Positions 24,849 to 34,810 are shown, counted from the stretch's first letter. The stretch is DNA of 64,000 nt from Rhodoferax sp. PAMC 29310 (GCF_017948265.1 NZ_CP072852.1:620001-684000); one strand, 5' to 3'. Notes: a model not told the origin generated them from the sequence alone. Numbers and translations: made by a program.

Positions 24849-25979
24849 TCAACCGGTTTCAACCCGGTTGCGACCATTGGCTTTAGCCCTGTACATCGCT
24901 TTGTCAGCTCGGGCCAGCATGGAGTCAAGTGTGTCAGCGTCATTTTGGTTGGTGGTCACCCCAATGCTGACGGTGCATGAGAGGCCCTTGCCTGGCGCGG
25001 CGCAGGATGCGCGAATTCTCTCTGCCGCAGCGATGGCCTTTTCCAGTGATGTGTCGGGCAGCAATACCGCAAACTCCTCACCGCCGAATCGTGCAACCTG
25101 ATCAGATTGGCGCAACAACAGTTTTGTATTGGCCACCAATTTGATCAGTACCTCGTCTCCCGCCTGATGACCGTAGGTGTCATTGATGGTTTTGAAGTGA
25201 TCCAGATCCAGCAGCAACAAGCCCATGCTGCGGTCCTGGCGATGGCAGCGTTCCAGCTCATTTTCAAACAGCGCCGTCATCTGGCGCCGGTTGATTGCAT
25301 TGGTCAGCGAATCACGTGTGGCCAGTTGTTCCAGCTCGGTGCGTAGCCGCTCACTGGCCATCAACACCATGCCAACCGAATAAAACAGCACGGCCAGAGC
25401 CAGACCCACCACATAGACCATATTCGGAGTTGTGGTGACATAGACGCTTTCGCCCAGCGGCAATACAAACGAAGTCACCAGCCGCATGAGTTGGAGCATG
25501 GCGAGGAGCAGGGAGACCGCCAGGCACAAACGCGGCGCAAAAGTTGGCGTGGCATGCGCCCACAAGACCCACGCCTGACTCAGGAACAAACTGGCGGCCA
25601 GTGAGGTTGCGACGATCAGTCGAGCATGGAAGCTTGGATGGACATGGGTGAACACCACCTGAAGCATGACACCCATGAGTATCACCGGGACCCAGACGCG
25701 AAGATTGGGCTTCAGACCGATGAACCGCAGAGTCCCCAGGTAAATAGCAAAGAGGCTGCCCAATAGCAGCACGCGGGCAACGGAGACCGTCAGCATCTCA
25801 GGCAGCCACGGACGGCAGAACGCCAACATCGTCCCCACCGCAATGCCCAGCAAGCCAAGCGACCATGTGCCCAGCCCATCGATGCGGGCCGGATGGGTGC
25901 GCCTCAGCACAAATAGAACAACAGCCATGAGCCCGCCCAGCATGCTCGCAAGAAAGAGGACGGTGCGCGGGTCAATCAT
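24849..25979 (-). CDS. Membrane-bound diguanylate cyclase (GGDEF)
   Basis: This enzyme makes cyclic di-GMP from two GTP. The 376-aa protein has about seven hydrophobic segments in residues 1-205 as a membrane sensor. A GGDEF domain follows, with the active-site loop GGEEF near residue 303, a permitted variant. The inhibitory I-site RQSD lies exactly five residues before it, so product inhibition is likely. It is the last gene of an hdod-nth-dgc run on the minus strand, 24 bases after nth. The sensed signal is unknown. Confidence 0.92.
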   Translation of the reverse strand: MIDPRTVLFLASMLGGLMAVVLFVLRRTHPARIDGLGTWSLGLLGIAVGTMLAFCRPWLPEMLTVSVARVLLLGSLFAIYLGTLRFIGLKPNLRVWVPVILMGVMLQVVFTHVHPSFHARLIVATSLAASLFLSQAWVLWAHATPTFAPRLCLAVSLLLAMLQLMRLVTSFVLPLGESVYVTTTPNMVYVVGLALAVLFYSVGMVLMASERLRTELEQLATRDSLTNAINRRQMTALFENELERCHRQDRSMGLLLLDLDHFKTINDTYGHQAGDEVLIKLVANTKLLLRQSDQVARFGGEEFAVLLPDTSLEKAIAAAERIRASCAAPGKGLSCTVSIGVTTNQNDADTLDSMLARADKAMYRAKANGRNRVETG

Positions 25980-26003
25980 GAAGTATTTGACAAGGTTTTG
26001 GAT

Positions 26004-26651
26004 CTAGGCCGTGCGAGGCAGGGGCGTCTTTGGCTTAAAGTCGCAATAGGCGCTGACACCGCATTGCCAGCACAGGGGCTTTCGAGCCTGACAGACATAT
26101 CGCCCATGCAAAATCAGCCAATGGTGGGCGTTGACCATGTACTCGGTTGGAATCCGTTTGAGCAGTTTTTTTTCAACTTCAAGCGGCGTCTTTCCTGGGG
26201 CGAGGCCCGTTCGGTTTCCCAAGCGAAACAGGTGGGTGTCCACCGCCATGGTGGGCTGACCAAACGCGACATTGAGCACCACGTTGGCAGTTTTACGGCC
26301 GACACCTGGCAGGGATTCAAGCGCCTCCCGGGTATGGGGCACCACACTGCCGTGCTGTTCCACCAGAATCTGGCAGGTTTGCATCAAATGCTTGGCTTTG
26401 GAACGGTACAAGCCGATGGTCTTGATGTAACCTTCCAATCCCTCCAAGCCCAAATCCAGAGTTTTTTGGGGCGTATTGGCAACAGGAAACAGGCGACGGG
26501 TGGCTTTGTTGACTCCCACATCAGTGGCTTGGGCAGACAGCAGGACGGCCGCTAATAACTCAAACTCCGAGCTGTACTCAAGCTCGGTCTTGGGGTGCGG
26601 ATTGGCAGCCTGTAGAGTGGCAAAAAACGCTTCAATGGCCGCCAACTTCAT
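26004..26651 (-). CDS. nth: Endonuclease III
   Basis: This DNA glycosylase/AP lyase removes oxidised pyrimidines. The 215-aa protein has the helix-hairpin-helix LPGVGRKTANVVLN with the catalytic Lys. The catalytic Asp is in MAVDTHLFR, and the C-terminal [4Fe-4S] ligands are spaced C-X6-C-X2-C-X5-C (CQARKPLCWQCGVSAYC). All catalytic residues are present. It starts nine bases after the HDOD gene and precedes the diguanylate cyclase. Confidence 0.97.
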   Translation of the reverse strand: MKLAAIEAFFATLQAANPHPKTELEYSSEFELLAAVLLSAQATDVGVNKATRRLFPVANTPQKTLDLGLEGLEGYIKTIGLYRSKAKHLMQTCQILVEQHGSVVPHTREALESLPGVGRKTANVVLNVAFGQPTMAVDTHLFRLGNRTGLAPGKTPLEVEKKLLKRIPTEYMVNAHHWLILHGRYVCQARKPLCWQCGVSAYCDFKPKTPLPRTA

Positions 26652-26660
26652 GTCAGCCGA

Positions 26661-27461
26661 TCATTGAAGGCTGACAAAGGAGTCGGCCGCCGGAAATTTT
26701 TCATGCAGCCACTTGCCGTCGCCAAGCAAGGCACGCACCAAGTCTGCGGGCAGGTCGTCCAGCGCCTCTGCTGTTGCATCGGGTGTTTCGGCCAAAAGGT
26801 CGGCCAGATGAACGACGGCGGCCAATCGCGAAAAGGGTTTGTGGGCCAGTGGCTCAAAGGACTGTTGCAACGCAGTGACCACTTCAGCAGGGAAGTTCCA
26901 GCGGCGTGCCAACTCAGCGGTGACCTGACCTTCGGTGAATCCGACCAACTCTTTTTCTCGCTCCCATCGGCCACCAGGGATGTGCGGCAGTCTTTCAATT
27001 TCTTTCAGGGTGACGGGGTCGGCCTGACCGATCAACAACTCACCCAGGCGAACCATCATGCCAGTGAGCCAAGCCTGTTGGGCGTCGGCACCAATCCGGG
27101 TGGCCATCCATTGAGCGTAGCTGGCAGTGGCCATGCTGGTTTGCCAGAATTCCTTGGGATCCAACCCTGGTAGTACCGGGAAGGACTCACTCAGGCAGGA
27201 GGCCAGCGACAAGGTACGCACCTTGGCCATACCAATCATGGCCATAGCGTCTTCAACGGAACTGACACTGCGTTGCAGCACAAACGCAGCGCTGTTCGCC
27301 AACCGCAGGAGTTTGGCGGTCAACGCAGGGTCGCGGGAAATGATGGCACCGACCTGGACCATGGAGGCATCTTCGTCATTGAGTGTCTTGATCAGTTCAT
27401 GCGCCACTTCCGAAATCGTGGGCAGCTTGACAGTGGCGAAAAAGGAATCAAGAGTTGACAT
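26661..27461 (-). CDS. HDOD-domain signalling protein
   Basis: The 266-aa protein consists of an HDOD domain, a metal-independent relative of HD phosphohydrolases found in bacterial signalling. Characteristic segments are VGAIISRDPALTAKLLRLANSAAF near residue 37 and AMIGMAKVRTLSLA near residue 73, followed by WMATRIGADAQQAWLTGMM. It has no receiver or GGDEF partner domain. It is the first gene of a run with nth and a diguanylate cyclase. The function is unknown; a link to cyclic di-GMP signalling is only suggested by the neighbour. Confidence 0.87.
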   Translation of the reverse strand: MSTLDSFFATVKLPTISEVAHELIKTLNDEDASMVQVGAIISRDPALTAKLLRLANSAAFVLQRSVSSVEDAMAMIGMAKVRTLSLASCLSESFPVLPGLDPKEFWQTSMATASYAQWMATRIGADAQQAWLTGMMVRLGELLIGQADPVTLKEIERLPHIPGGRWEREKELVGFTEGQVTAELARRWNFPAEVVTALQQSFEPLAHKPFSRLAAVVHLADLLAETPDATAEALDDLPADLVRALLGDGKWLHEKFPAADSFVSLQ

Positions 27462-27583
27462 GAATTTTTATCCTTGTTTGTAGTACATAACAATGAGGGA
27501 CAATTTACCCCAAATGCGTGAGCCTCTGGCAAACCCCAGGCCAGGTGTGACAGTTTTTATTCATGACCCTTTACAGAAAGCCC

Positions 27584-28777
27584 ATGTCAATGCAATTCGC
27601 TGATCGCCTTAACAACGTCGAAACCTCCGCCATTCGGGAGCTTTTCAAGCTTTTGGGCCGGCCCGGCATCATCAGTTTTGCGGGTGGTTTTCCTGATCCG
27701 GCGCTTTTTGATGTGGAAGGTATCAAGGAGGCCAGCAACGCGGTATTGACTGATGCGCCAGGTGCCGTGCTGCAGTACGGTGCCACCGAAGGCTACGGAC
27801 CACTGCGTGAGGGCATAAGTGGCTTCATGGCCAACAAGGGCGCCAAAGTTACGCCAGATGGCTTGATTGTCACCACAGGGAGTCAGCAGGCACTGGATTT
27901 GATTGGCAAAACCATGATTTCACCCGGTGACAAAGTCATTGTGGAGGCCCCCACTTTCCTGGCCACCATTCAATGCTTCCGTCTCTACGGCGCACACATC
28001 ATTGGTGCGCCGATTGATGCTGACGGTGTGGACGTGGATAAGTTGGAAAAGCTGATTGAAGAGCACAAGCCCAAATTGGTTTATTTGATTCCGACCTTCG
28101 GCAACCCCAGCGGCGCCACGCTGTCGTTGCAGCGTCGCAAACGCATTCTGGAAATCGCTGCGCGCACGAAAACGTTGGTCGTGGAAGACGATCCCTACGG
28201 GGAACTGTTTTTCGACACGCCGCCGCCGCCCAGCCTATTGGCCCTGAGCGGCGAGGTGCCCGGCAGCCGCGAGTGGTTGGCACACTGTGGCTCATTCAGC
28301 AAGATTTTGTCGCCAGGGCTTCGTGTGGGGTGGTTGATTGCGCCGCCCGAGTTATTGGCCAAAGCCACCATGTGCAAGCAATTCAGCGACGCACACACCA
28401 GCAACCTGACTCAAGCTACCGCTGCCCATTACCTCACGCTTAATCGCCTGGACGGCGCTCTGGCCGTCGTGCGCCAGACCTATGCCGAGCGCGCCCGTGT
28501 CATGGCTGCCTCATTGCAGCGCGAATTGGGTGACTCTATTGCCTTCAATGCACCGCAGGGAGGCATGTTCTTCTGGGCGCACCTGACGGGTGCCAATGGC
28601 AAGAGCACGTCAGCACCTGAGTTCGCCAAACGAGCCATCGAAAAAATGGTGGCCTTTGTACCCGGCGCACCGTTTTTCGCCCATGACCCAGACTTGTCAA
28701 CTCTGCGTCTGAGTTTCGCCACAGTGGGCGTAGACCGAATAGAGGAGGGTATTGCCCGCCTCGGTCAAGCTCTATAA
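27584..28777 (+). CDS. PLP-dependent aminotransferase (2-aminoadipate/ARO8-like)
   Basis: This is a class I/II aminotransferase of about 397 aa. The PLP lysine lies in CGSFSKILSPGLRVGW near residue 240, with VYLIPTFGNPSGATLS near residue 170 and VVEDDPYGEL near residue 204. The ISFAGGFPDPALFD start is typical of the MocR-related/2-aminoadipate group. The ATG at 27584 has AGAAAG upstream and is preferred to 27563, which has none. It is transcribed away from the HDOD operon. The amino-acid substrate cannot be decided. Confidence 0.88.
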   Translation: MSMQFADRLNNVETSAIRELFKLLGRPGIISFAGGFPDPALFDVEGIKEASNAVLTDAPGAVLQYGATEGYGPLREGISGFMANKGAKVTPDGLIVTTGSQQALDLIGKTMISPGDKVIVEAPTFLATIQCFRLYGAHIIGAPIDADGVDVDKLEKLIEEHKPKLVYLIPTFGNPSGATLSLQRRKRILEIAARTKTLVVEDDPYGELFFDTPPPPSLLALSGEVPGSREWLAHCGSFSKILSPGLRVGWLIAPPELLAKATMCKQFSDAHTSNLTQATAAHYLTLNRLDGALAVVRQTYAERARVMAASLQRELGDSIAFNAPQGGMFFWAHLTGANGKSTSAPEFAKRAIEKMVAFVPGAPFFAHDPDLSTLRLSFATVGVDRIEEGIARLGQAL

Positions 28778-28883
28778 AGCTTTAAGCAGCGAAGCGTCGT
28801 AGCAACTTGTTGTCGTTTGCAGTCTGCATCCTGCTTAAGATAATGCCTTCAGCATGGGATCGCAACAATATGGGTACGCAAGG

Positions 28884-29390
28884 ATGAATCCTGGTTTGAT
28901 TTACATCAAGACCGAAAGAGGCCGCTCTGTCGTGGCAGAGCGCGGTGTTGAGTTAAGCCCATTGCAACGCCGGCTATTGATCGTGGTCGATGGCCGCAAG
29001 ACCGTCAACGATCTCGGTGCGCTGGTGCGGGCTGGGGAGTTAGCGGAGGTTTTGAATGTCTTGCTTGAGCACGCGCTCATCGTGCCCACTGGTGAGGTGG
29101 CGGTCTTGCAAGCCCCCAGTGCACCCGGCTTCGCGGCTGCGCCGGTGAATGATCCACCCCGAGCGGCGACTGACCCACAGGCATTTGAGTCAGTCAGGGA
29201 TGAGGCGTCCGCATTTGTACGGGAGCGGCTGGGCTCGGCCGGTGTTCCCATCCATGAGGCCATTGACCGCTGCAAAAGTCCTGCGGAATTACGCAAGCTG
29301 CTGCGGGGTATTGAAATCTTCATTGGCGACCGTCTGAGCGCTGAAACCACCCATGCCTTCGCCCGCCACTTCGGCGCCTTGCTGTTGTAG
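28884..29390 (+). CDS. Conserved hypothetical protein
   Basis: This is a soluble protein of about 168 aa with an N-terminal segment LIYIKTERGRSVVAERG and a middle LLIVVDGRKTVNDLGALV. The pattern is shared with small uncharacterised proteins of related betaproteobacteria that begin with a Y-x-K-T motif. The C-terminal third is helical and acidic. Starts at 28854 (ten more residues) and 28884 are both possible; 28884 gives the family-like N-terminus, though AAGG is too close to it for an ideal site. A perfect FNR-type palindrome (28896-28909) lies inside the coding sequence and is probably chance. Confidence 0.65.
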   Translation: MNPGLIYIKTERGRSVVAERGVELSPLQRRLLIVVDGRKTVNDLGALVRAGELAEVLNVLLEHALIVPTGEVAVLQAPSAPGFAAAPVNDPPRAATDPQAFESVRDEASAFVRERLGSAGVPIHEAIDRCKSPAELRKLLRGIEIFIGDRLSAETTHAFARHFGALLL

Positions 29391-29526
29391 CGTAGGTCAG
29401 AAACTGACGTACTTCACTTGGGGACGGAATGTGCTGGAGTACACCTTTCCCGTCCGTTGCTTAAGCGAGCAATAAGTTGTTTTTGGCGGATAAATGCGGC
29501 TTGTTCCGCGCAGTGCGGCAAATATG

Positions 29527-29823
29527 TCAATCCTTTGGGTGATCAGGATCGTCATTTGGCCAGTCAGAAAACGGAAATGGGACGGTCTCGCTGTCAAAAC
29601 TCACAAAACGTGCAATCTGGTTCTGATAGCGACCCAAACTGCGCCCTAGGCGAATCAGCGGCAAGTTAGGCGTTTCGTTGATCAAGGTCCAGGCAAACTG
29701 GAACAGGCCGACTGCAAGCAGCACCATACTGGCCAGCTGGTAGGTGAGGGCCATCAAGATGGTTTTAAGCCCACGGGCCCAGATGGATCGGTCGGCTTTT
29801 GGTTCGGAAAACTGTTCATTCAT
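29527..29823 (-). CDS. DUF4389 membrane protein
   Basis: The 98-aa protein has one or two membrane segments (TILMALTYQLASMVLLAVGLFQFAW) followed by LINETPNLPLIRLGRSLGRYQNQIARFVSFDSE, the conserved layout of DUF4389 proteins. The function is unknown. It lies 33 bases after the start region of the minus-strand LLM oxidoreductase gene's 3' end, so it may be read with it. Assignment rests on pattern and length. Confidence 0.75.
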   Translation of the reverse strand: MNEQFSEPKADRSIWARGLKTILMALTYQLASMVLLAVGLFQFAWTLINETPNLPLIRLGRSLGRYQNQIARFVSFDSETVPFPFSDWPNDDPDHPKD

Positions 29824-29856
29824 AACGGATTCTTTCGTTGGAGGGGTGGCTTGTCG

Positions 29857-30840
29857 TCAGTCTGAGAAAACGCCAGAGGCGATTTCATAGGACCGTTTGC
29901 GCTGCGCGTGGTCGTAAATGGCGGAGGTAATCATCAACTCGTCTGCCCCGGTGCGTGCGATGAAGGCGTTCACTCCATCGCGTACCTTGCCGGGTGTACC
30001 AATGGCGGAGCAGGCCAGAACACTGTCCAACAAGGCCCGCTCGGCCGGCCCGACCAAGTTGGGGTAATCCGCCACCGGTGGCGGCAGCGCAGCGGGACGC
30101 CCGCTGCGCAGGTTAACAAAGGCTTGTTGCATGGAGGTGGCGCGAAACGCTGCTTCTTCGTCGTTGTCGGCGGCAAAGACGTTGAAGCCCAGCATCACAT
30201 GCGGTTTTGGCAAATGGGGCGACGGCTTGAAGTTGGCCCGGTACAGCGCAATAGCCTGCAACATTTGCTGGGGCGCAAAGTGCGAGGCAAAAGCGTAAGG
30301 CAAGCCCAGTGCTGCGGCCAATTGCGCACCAAAAAGGCTGGAGCCCAAAATCCAGATCGGCACATTCAACCCGTGTCCAGGCACCGCACGCACGGGATTT
30401 TTGGACTGAGGCGAGAAATAGTCCATCAACTCGAGCACATCTTGCGGAAATTCGTCCGCATCGGACGCCAAATTGCGGCGCAGGGCCCGGGCTGTGACTT
30501 GGTCTGAGCCCGGCGCGCGGCCCAAGCCAAGGTCAATGCGGCCGGGGTAGAGCGACTCCAGTGTGCCGAACTGTTCAGCAATCACCAGCGGCGAATGGTT
30601 GGGCAACATGATGCCGCCAGCGCCCACCCGAATGCGACTGGTTCCGCTGGCCACATGGGACATCAGGATGGACGTGGCCGCGCTGGCAATGCCGGGCATG
30701 CCGTGGTGTTCCGCCAGCCAGTAGCGCTGGTAGCCCCAGCGCTCGGCGTGCTGGGCCAAATCCAGGGTGTTGCGAAACGATTGTGCGGCGTCGCCACCCT
30801 GCAAGATGGGAGAGAGGTCTAGGACGGAAAAAGGAATCAT
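29857..30840 (-). CDS. LLM-class flavin-dependent oxidoreductase
   Basis: This is a luciferase-like (beta/alpha)8 flavin monooxygenase or oxidoreductase. The 327-aa product starts [12 protein letters not shown], followed by [19 protein letters not shown] (near residue 41), [18 protein letters not shown] and the LGRAPGSD loop, all typical of the YhbW-like group. The frame is open far upstream (to 31356), but that part is a shadow of the divergent GIY-YIG gene. The substrate is unknown. Confidence 0.88.
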   Translation of the reverse strand: MIPFSVLDLSPILQGGDAAQSFRNTLDLAQHAERWGYQRYWLAEHHGMPGIASAATSILMSHVASGTSRIRVGAGGIMLPNHSPLVIAEQFGTLESLYPGRIDLGLGRAPGSDQVTARALRRNLASDADEFPQDVLELMDYFSPQSKNPVRAVPGHGLNVPIWILGSSLFGAQLAAALGLPYAFASHFAPQQMLQAIALYRANFKPSPHLPKPHVMLGFNVFAADNDEEAAFRATSMQQAFVNLRSGRPAALPPPVADYPNLVGPAERALLDSVLACSAIGTPGKVRDGVNAFIARTGADELMITSAIYDHAQRKRSYEIASGVFSD

Positions 30841-30950
30841 TTTGTATATCTTGGGCCAAAAGTCAAAACCACAAGCTGCAGGCGGACGATGACAGTCGCC
30901 GATCGGTTTGCGTTGACAATGAACTATTGAATACCAAACAGTCAGAACCC

Positions 30951-31295
30951 GTGGCGAAAGCGCAGCGAATACCCAAGAGCCATCATTACCACGTCTATGT
31001 GGTTCAGTTGTCAGACGAGGTCTGGAATGTGGCCCGGTTTCGCCGCTGCAACCCCAACTACCAGCTAGGCAAACCCTTTGTCTATGTGGGAATGACCGGG
31101 TTGGACCCCGACATTCGTTTTGACAAACACATGGCTGGAATTCAAAGCAATGTGTTTGTTCGCCAATGGGGGCTTCGCCTGCTGCCCTCGCTCTACACCC
31201 GCTACAACCCGATGCCCTACGCGGCTGCGCAGGACATGGAGATTGAACTGGGAATTGCGTTGCGCCAACAAGGGTATGGCGTGTGGCAGGCCTAG
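30951..31295 (+). CDS. GIY-YIG-like small protein
   Basis: This protein of about 114 aa reads [10 protein letters not shown] near the start, then [23 protein letters not shown] and a C-terminal [28 protein letters not shown]. The VYVV...YVG core with a following Arg and His resembles the GIY-YIG nuclease fold and matches a family of small uncharacterised proteins. The GTG at 30951 is chosen by where conservation begins; no good ribosome-binding site is visible, and the frame is open further upstream. It is divergent from the LLM gene. Nuclease activity is unproven. Confidence 0.68.
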   Translation: MAKAQRIPKSHHYHVYVVQLSDEVWNVARFRRCNPNYQLGKPFVYVGMTGLDPDIRFDKHMAGIQSNVFVRQWGLRLLPSLYTRYNPMPYAAAQDMEIELGIALRQQGYGVWQA

Positions 31296-31379
31296 GCACC
31301 GTGAATTTGCGAAATGCAACAAACTGGTCAACACTGGGATCGCGGAAATAGTACACCCTCTCTCAAAGGAAAAAAATAA

Positions 31380-33800
31380 ATGACCATTTCCAGTCTGTCT
31401 TCATCTGAGTTGGGGGTTTCAATCACCCCCGAGTCGCTGGGTTTTGCTGATACCTCCGATCTGCTGCATCTGCCTTTGCCCTGGATTGGGCAGTCCCGCG
31501 CGCAAACTGCTGCGCGCTTTGGCCTGACGATGGAGCAGCCAGACTACAACCTGTTTGTGCTGGGCGAGGTCGGCAGCGGCCGCTCTTCTCTCCTGCAGTC
31601 TCTCATGCAGGAAGTGGCCGCCGAGAAGGCCATTCCGCCGGACCTGTGCTACCTGCATAACTTTGACGCCCCGGAAAAGCCCCGTGCCCTTCGCATGCCT
31701 GCCGGGCAGGGGCGGTTGCTGCGCCAGCACATGCTTCAAATGTGCAAAAACCTGCAAAAGGAAATTCCCTTGCGCCTGGTCGGTGCGGACTTCAAAGCCG
31801 ATAGCACTAACATCGAAAAGCGCTGGAAAGACCAGGACACCAAGGCCTATGACGCTTTGAGTGCTTTTGCAGAACAACGTCATTTCGCCCTGTTTCGCGA
31901 AGAAGGCCATTTGGTGTTCACTTTGCTGGGCGACACCGGACAGGCGCTGACAGAAAGCGAGGCCCGCTCGTTGCCCAAGGAGCGGCGCGCCGAGATTGAC
32001 GTGGCTGAAGAGGAGTTGCGCGAGGAAATTAGCCGTTACCTGGAGCAGATGCGCCCGCTGGAAAAAGCCATGGGTGAAGCCGTTTTGGCCCTGCGCCGCA
32101 AGCTGATCAAGCCCGTCTTGGACCACGAGATGCAGGAAATCCGCGTCGGCTTGAAGCGCCAGATCAAGGACTCGGTGAAGCTTGGCGGCTATTTGGACCA
32201 GGTCGCCCAGGATGTGCTGGACAACCTGGATGTGTTTTTGCCCTCCGATACCGACGAGCTCGCTCGCCTGGAGACGTTGTTGCCGGTGCTGTCGCGTTAC
32301 CGTGTCAATCTGGCAGTAGACAACGCGGAGTTGGCTGGCGCACCCGTACTCATTGAAGAGAATCCCACCTTTCACTCGCTGTTTGGCAGTATTGAGTACC
32401 GCTCGCAGGAAGATGCCTTACAGACCGATTTTTCCCGCGTTCGCGCGGGCAGTTTGCTCAAGGCCCATGGAGGCTACCTCATGCTGCATTTGCGCGATGT
32501 GGTGTCGGATGCGCTGGTGTGGGAGAAGCTGCGCCGGTTTTCACGCTCAGGTCGCCTGCAAATTGAAGAGCCGGGCGCCATGTTCACGCCCATTGCCGCA
32601 GTGTCTCTGGCGCCAGAGGCGGTGGATGTGGAGGTGAAGATTGTGCTGATTGGTTCGACCGGCCAGTACTACGAGTTGCAAGAAGCCGACCCCGAGTTCT
32701 CGCGCCGCTTTCGGGTGAAAGTGGACTTTGCTGAAAGCTTTGCTGCTGACGCGCAAACCTACCAGGCTTCGGCGGTGTACGTGGCGCATTTGTGCCAGCG
32801 TATGGGTTTAACGCATTTTTCAGCGCCGGCAGTGGTGCGCTTGCTGGAAGATGCGCACCGCGCGGTGGACGACCAGACTCGCATGAGCGCGATTTTTTCA
32901 CAAATGGAGGCGGCGGTCATGGAAAGCGCGGCGCATTGCCGGGGCCACGGTGGCAAGCGGGTAGAATCGGCGGATGTGGAAGCTGCGCTTCAGGCCCGGC
33001 GAAACCGCCATGACTACCCCGATCAACGCTTGCAAGAGTCGATTACCGATGGTGACCGGCTGATCACGCTGCATGGTGACAGCGTCGGGCAAATCAATGC
33101 ATTGACCCAGATTGACCAAGGGGACTACCGTTTTGGCTTCCCGGTGCGGCTCACCGCTCGCACCTACGCCGGCAATGAAGGTTTGCTCAACATTGAGCGA
33201 GAAGTGGAGATGTCAGGACCCATTCACGACAAGGGCGTGCTGATTTTGCACAGCTATCTATCAGCGCTGTTTGCCCACATTGCACCGTTGGCGCTGAACG
33301 CCTCTATTGTGTTTGAGCAGGAGTATCACGGGGTGGAAGGCGACTCGGCCTCTTGTGCGGAGTTGTATACCCTGCTGTCGTCTTTGTCCGGCTTGCCATT
33401 GCGCCAAGGCATTGCCGTCACCGGGGCGTTGAACCAACACGGTGAAGTCTTGCCTGTGGGGGGCATCAACGAGAAGATTGAAGGTTACTTCCGTATTTGC
33501 GAAACGGCGGGGCTGGATGGGCGCCAGGGCGTATTGATTCCCCACCGCAATCGACGCCACCTGATGCTCGCCCCGTCCGTGGTGCAGGCTGTGGCCAACG
33601 GCCTATTTCATATTTACACGGCGGAGCATGTGAGTGACGGCATGGCGTTGCTGACAGGTTTCCCCAGTGGCATGCCCGGTAGCGTGCGTGGGTACGATGC
33701 CGACAGTGTGCTGGGCAGCGCCCAAAAAGCGTTGCAAGCCTATCGCCGGGCCTGCCAGTTGGCAGACGAGCCCAAAATGCCGCGCCGTCGGCCGCATTGA
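31380..33800 (+). CDS. Lon-family ATP-dependent protease (LonH/YcbZ type)
   Basis: This is a cytoplasmic AAA+ protease of 806 aa. The N-terminal AAA part has a P-loop GEVGSGRSS near residues 62-70, with Arg where Lys is usual, a feature common in this subgroup. A long helical insert follows (residues 150-300), then GSIEYRSQED and the sensor region. The C-terminal Lon protease domain has the Ser-Lys dyad S656 (GVEGDSASC) and K699 (GGINEKIEG), 43 residues apart as in Lon. AAGGAAA precedes the start. It differs from classical Lon by lacking the LAN domain. Confidence 0.9.
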   Translation: MTISSLSSSELGVSITPESLGFADTSDLLHLPLPWIGQSRAQTAARFGLTMEQPDYNLFVLGEVGSGRSSLLQSLMQEVAAEKAIPPDLCYLHNFDAPEKPRALRMPAGQGRLLRQHMLQMCKNLQKEIPLRLVGADFKADSTNIEKRWKDQDTKAYDALSAFAEQRHFALFREEGHLVFTLLGDTGQALTESEARSLPKERRAEIDVAEEELREEISRYLEQMRPLEKAMGEAVLALRRKLIKPVLDHEMQEIRVGLKRQIKDSVKLGGYLDQVAQDVLDNLDVFLPSDTDELARLETLLPVLSRYRVNLAVDNAELAGAPVLIEENPTFHSLFGSIEYRSQEDALQTDFSRVRAGSLLKAHGGYLMLHLRDVVSDALVWEKLRRFSRSGRLQIEEPGAMFTPIAAVSLAPEAVDVEVKIVLIGSTGQYYELQEADPEFSRRFRVKVDFAESFAADAQTYQASAVYVAHLCQRMGLTHFSAPAVVRLLEDAHRAVDDQTRMSAIFSQMEAAVMESAAHCRGHGGKRVESADVEAALQARRNRHDYPDQRLQESITDGDRLITLHGDSVGQINALTQIDQGDYRFGFPVRLTARTYAGNEGLLNIEREVEMSGPIHDKGVLILHSYLSALFAHIAPLALNASIVFEQEYHGVEGDSASCAELYTLLSSLSGLPLRQGIAVTGALNQHGEVLPVGGINEKIEGYFRICETAGLDGRQGVLIPHRNRRHLMLAPSVVQAVANGLFHIYTAEHVSDGMALLTGFPSGMPGSVRGYDADSVLGSAQKALQAYRRACQLADEPKMPRRRPH

Positions 33801-33815
33801 GGGCGGTCCCTGGGT

Positions 33816-34706
33816 TTAGGCGCGCAGGGTTTGCTTGAAAAAGGCGAGGGTGCGGTCCCACGCCAGTTTGGCGCTGGCTTCGTCAAAGCGGGGGGTCGTG
33901 TCATTGTTGAAACCATGTTGCGTTCCCGCGTATTGGTGGGCGGTGTAACGAACACCTGCCGCCTTGAGGGCGCTTTCATAGGCAGGCCAGCTGGCGTTGA
34001 TACGTTCATCCGTGCCGGCAAAGTGAATCAGTAAGGGTGCTTTGACCTTGACCGCATCGGAAGCGGCAGGGTGATTGCCGTAAAAGGACACCGCTGCATT
34101 CAGGTCAGGCAACCGAGTTGACAGCATGTGGGCCACGCCACCGCCGTAGCAAAAACCAACGGCTCCAATCTTGCCATTGCTGTCTGCACGGGACTTCAAG
34201 TAGCCTGCTGCGGCAACAAAGTCCTCCCGGGTTTTGGTTTGATCCAACTTGGCAAATAATTCGCGAGCCTTGTCTTCGTCGCCCGGGTAGCCTCCCAGTG
34301 GCGTCAGCGCATCCGGGGCAAAGGCCATGTAGTTGTCCAGGGCCAGTCGCCGGGCGATGTCTTCAATGTGCGGGTTGAGTCCCCGGTTTTCATGCACGAC
34401 CAACACGGCGGGCAAGGGGCCAGTGGCTTTTGCCGGTCGAGCCAGATAGCCCTTGACCGTGCCGGACCCATTGGGCGAGGCGAACTCCACACGCTCTGTC
34501 TTGATGCGCGCGTCGTCCATGGGCACTTGCTGCGCCTGCGCAAATTTGGGGCTCAGTGCGGTCAGCAACATGCCTGCCGTCATGCCGGCCACCGCAAACT
34601 TTTGCGCACCGTCCAGAAAGCCGCGCCGATCAATCGTGCCGTGCACATAGGCATCAAACAGAATCAACAGTTCTTGATCAAAGTCTTGGGCGGTGAGGCG
34701 TGTCAT
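33816..34706 (-). CDS. Dienelactone hydrolase-family protein with a twin-arginine-like leader
   Basis: This alpha/beta hydrolase of about 296 aa has the Cys nucleophile in GFCYGGGVAH, the late His in GTQHGFNND and an Asp in FAGTDERINA, the dienelactone-hydrolase triad. Residues 25-60 hold DRRGFLDGAQKFAVAGMTAG followed by a hydrophobic run ending AQA, so export by Tat or membrane attachment is plausible; an N-terminal stretch of about 25 residues precedes it. The ATG at 34706 has GGAG seven bases upstream and is preferred to 34754. No aromatic-degradation operon surrounds it, so the substrate is unknown. Confidence 0.87.
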   Translation of the reverse strand: MTRLTAQDFDQELLILFDAYVHGTIDRRGFLDGAQKFAVAGMTAGMLLTALSPKFAQAQQVPMDDARIKTERVEFASPNGSGTVKGYLARPAKATGPLPAVLVVHENRGLNPHIEDIARRLALDNYMAFAPDALTPLGGYPGDEDKARELFAKLDQTKTREDFVAAAGYLKSRADSNGKIGAVGFCYGGGVAHMLSTRLPDLNAAVSFYGNHPAASDAVKVKAPLLIHFAGTDERINASWPAYESALKAAGVRYTAHQYAGTQHGFNNDTTPRFDEASAKLAWDRTLAFFKQTLRA

Positions 34707-34810
34707 AGTGATGCTCCGAAAAAAAAATTGAAGCATACCGAGCCCTCGGCCCAAGGTCGAGCTTTGAATGGATGTCGTCGTTGGCGTAGGGGTTATAGGA
34801 AAACAGATTC

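Noticed and set aside
28896..28909. Perfect FNR-type palindrome TTGAT-TTAC-ATCAA
   Set aside because: It lies inside the coding sequence of the 28884 gene and encodes the conserved LIYIKT segment, so it is probably chance.
30841..31356. Extension of the LLM oxidoreductase frame to 499 aa
   Set aside because: The added part is antisense to the GIY-YIG gene and has no homology to the family; [11 protein letters not shown] is the natural start.
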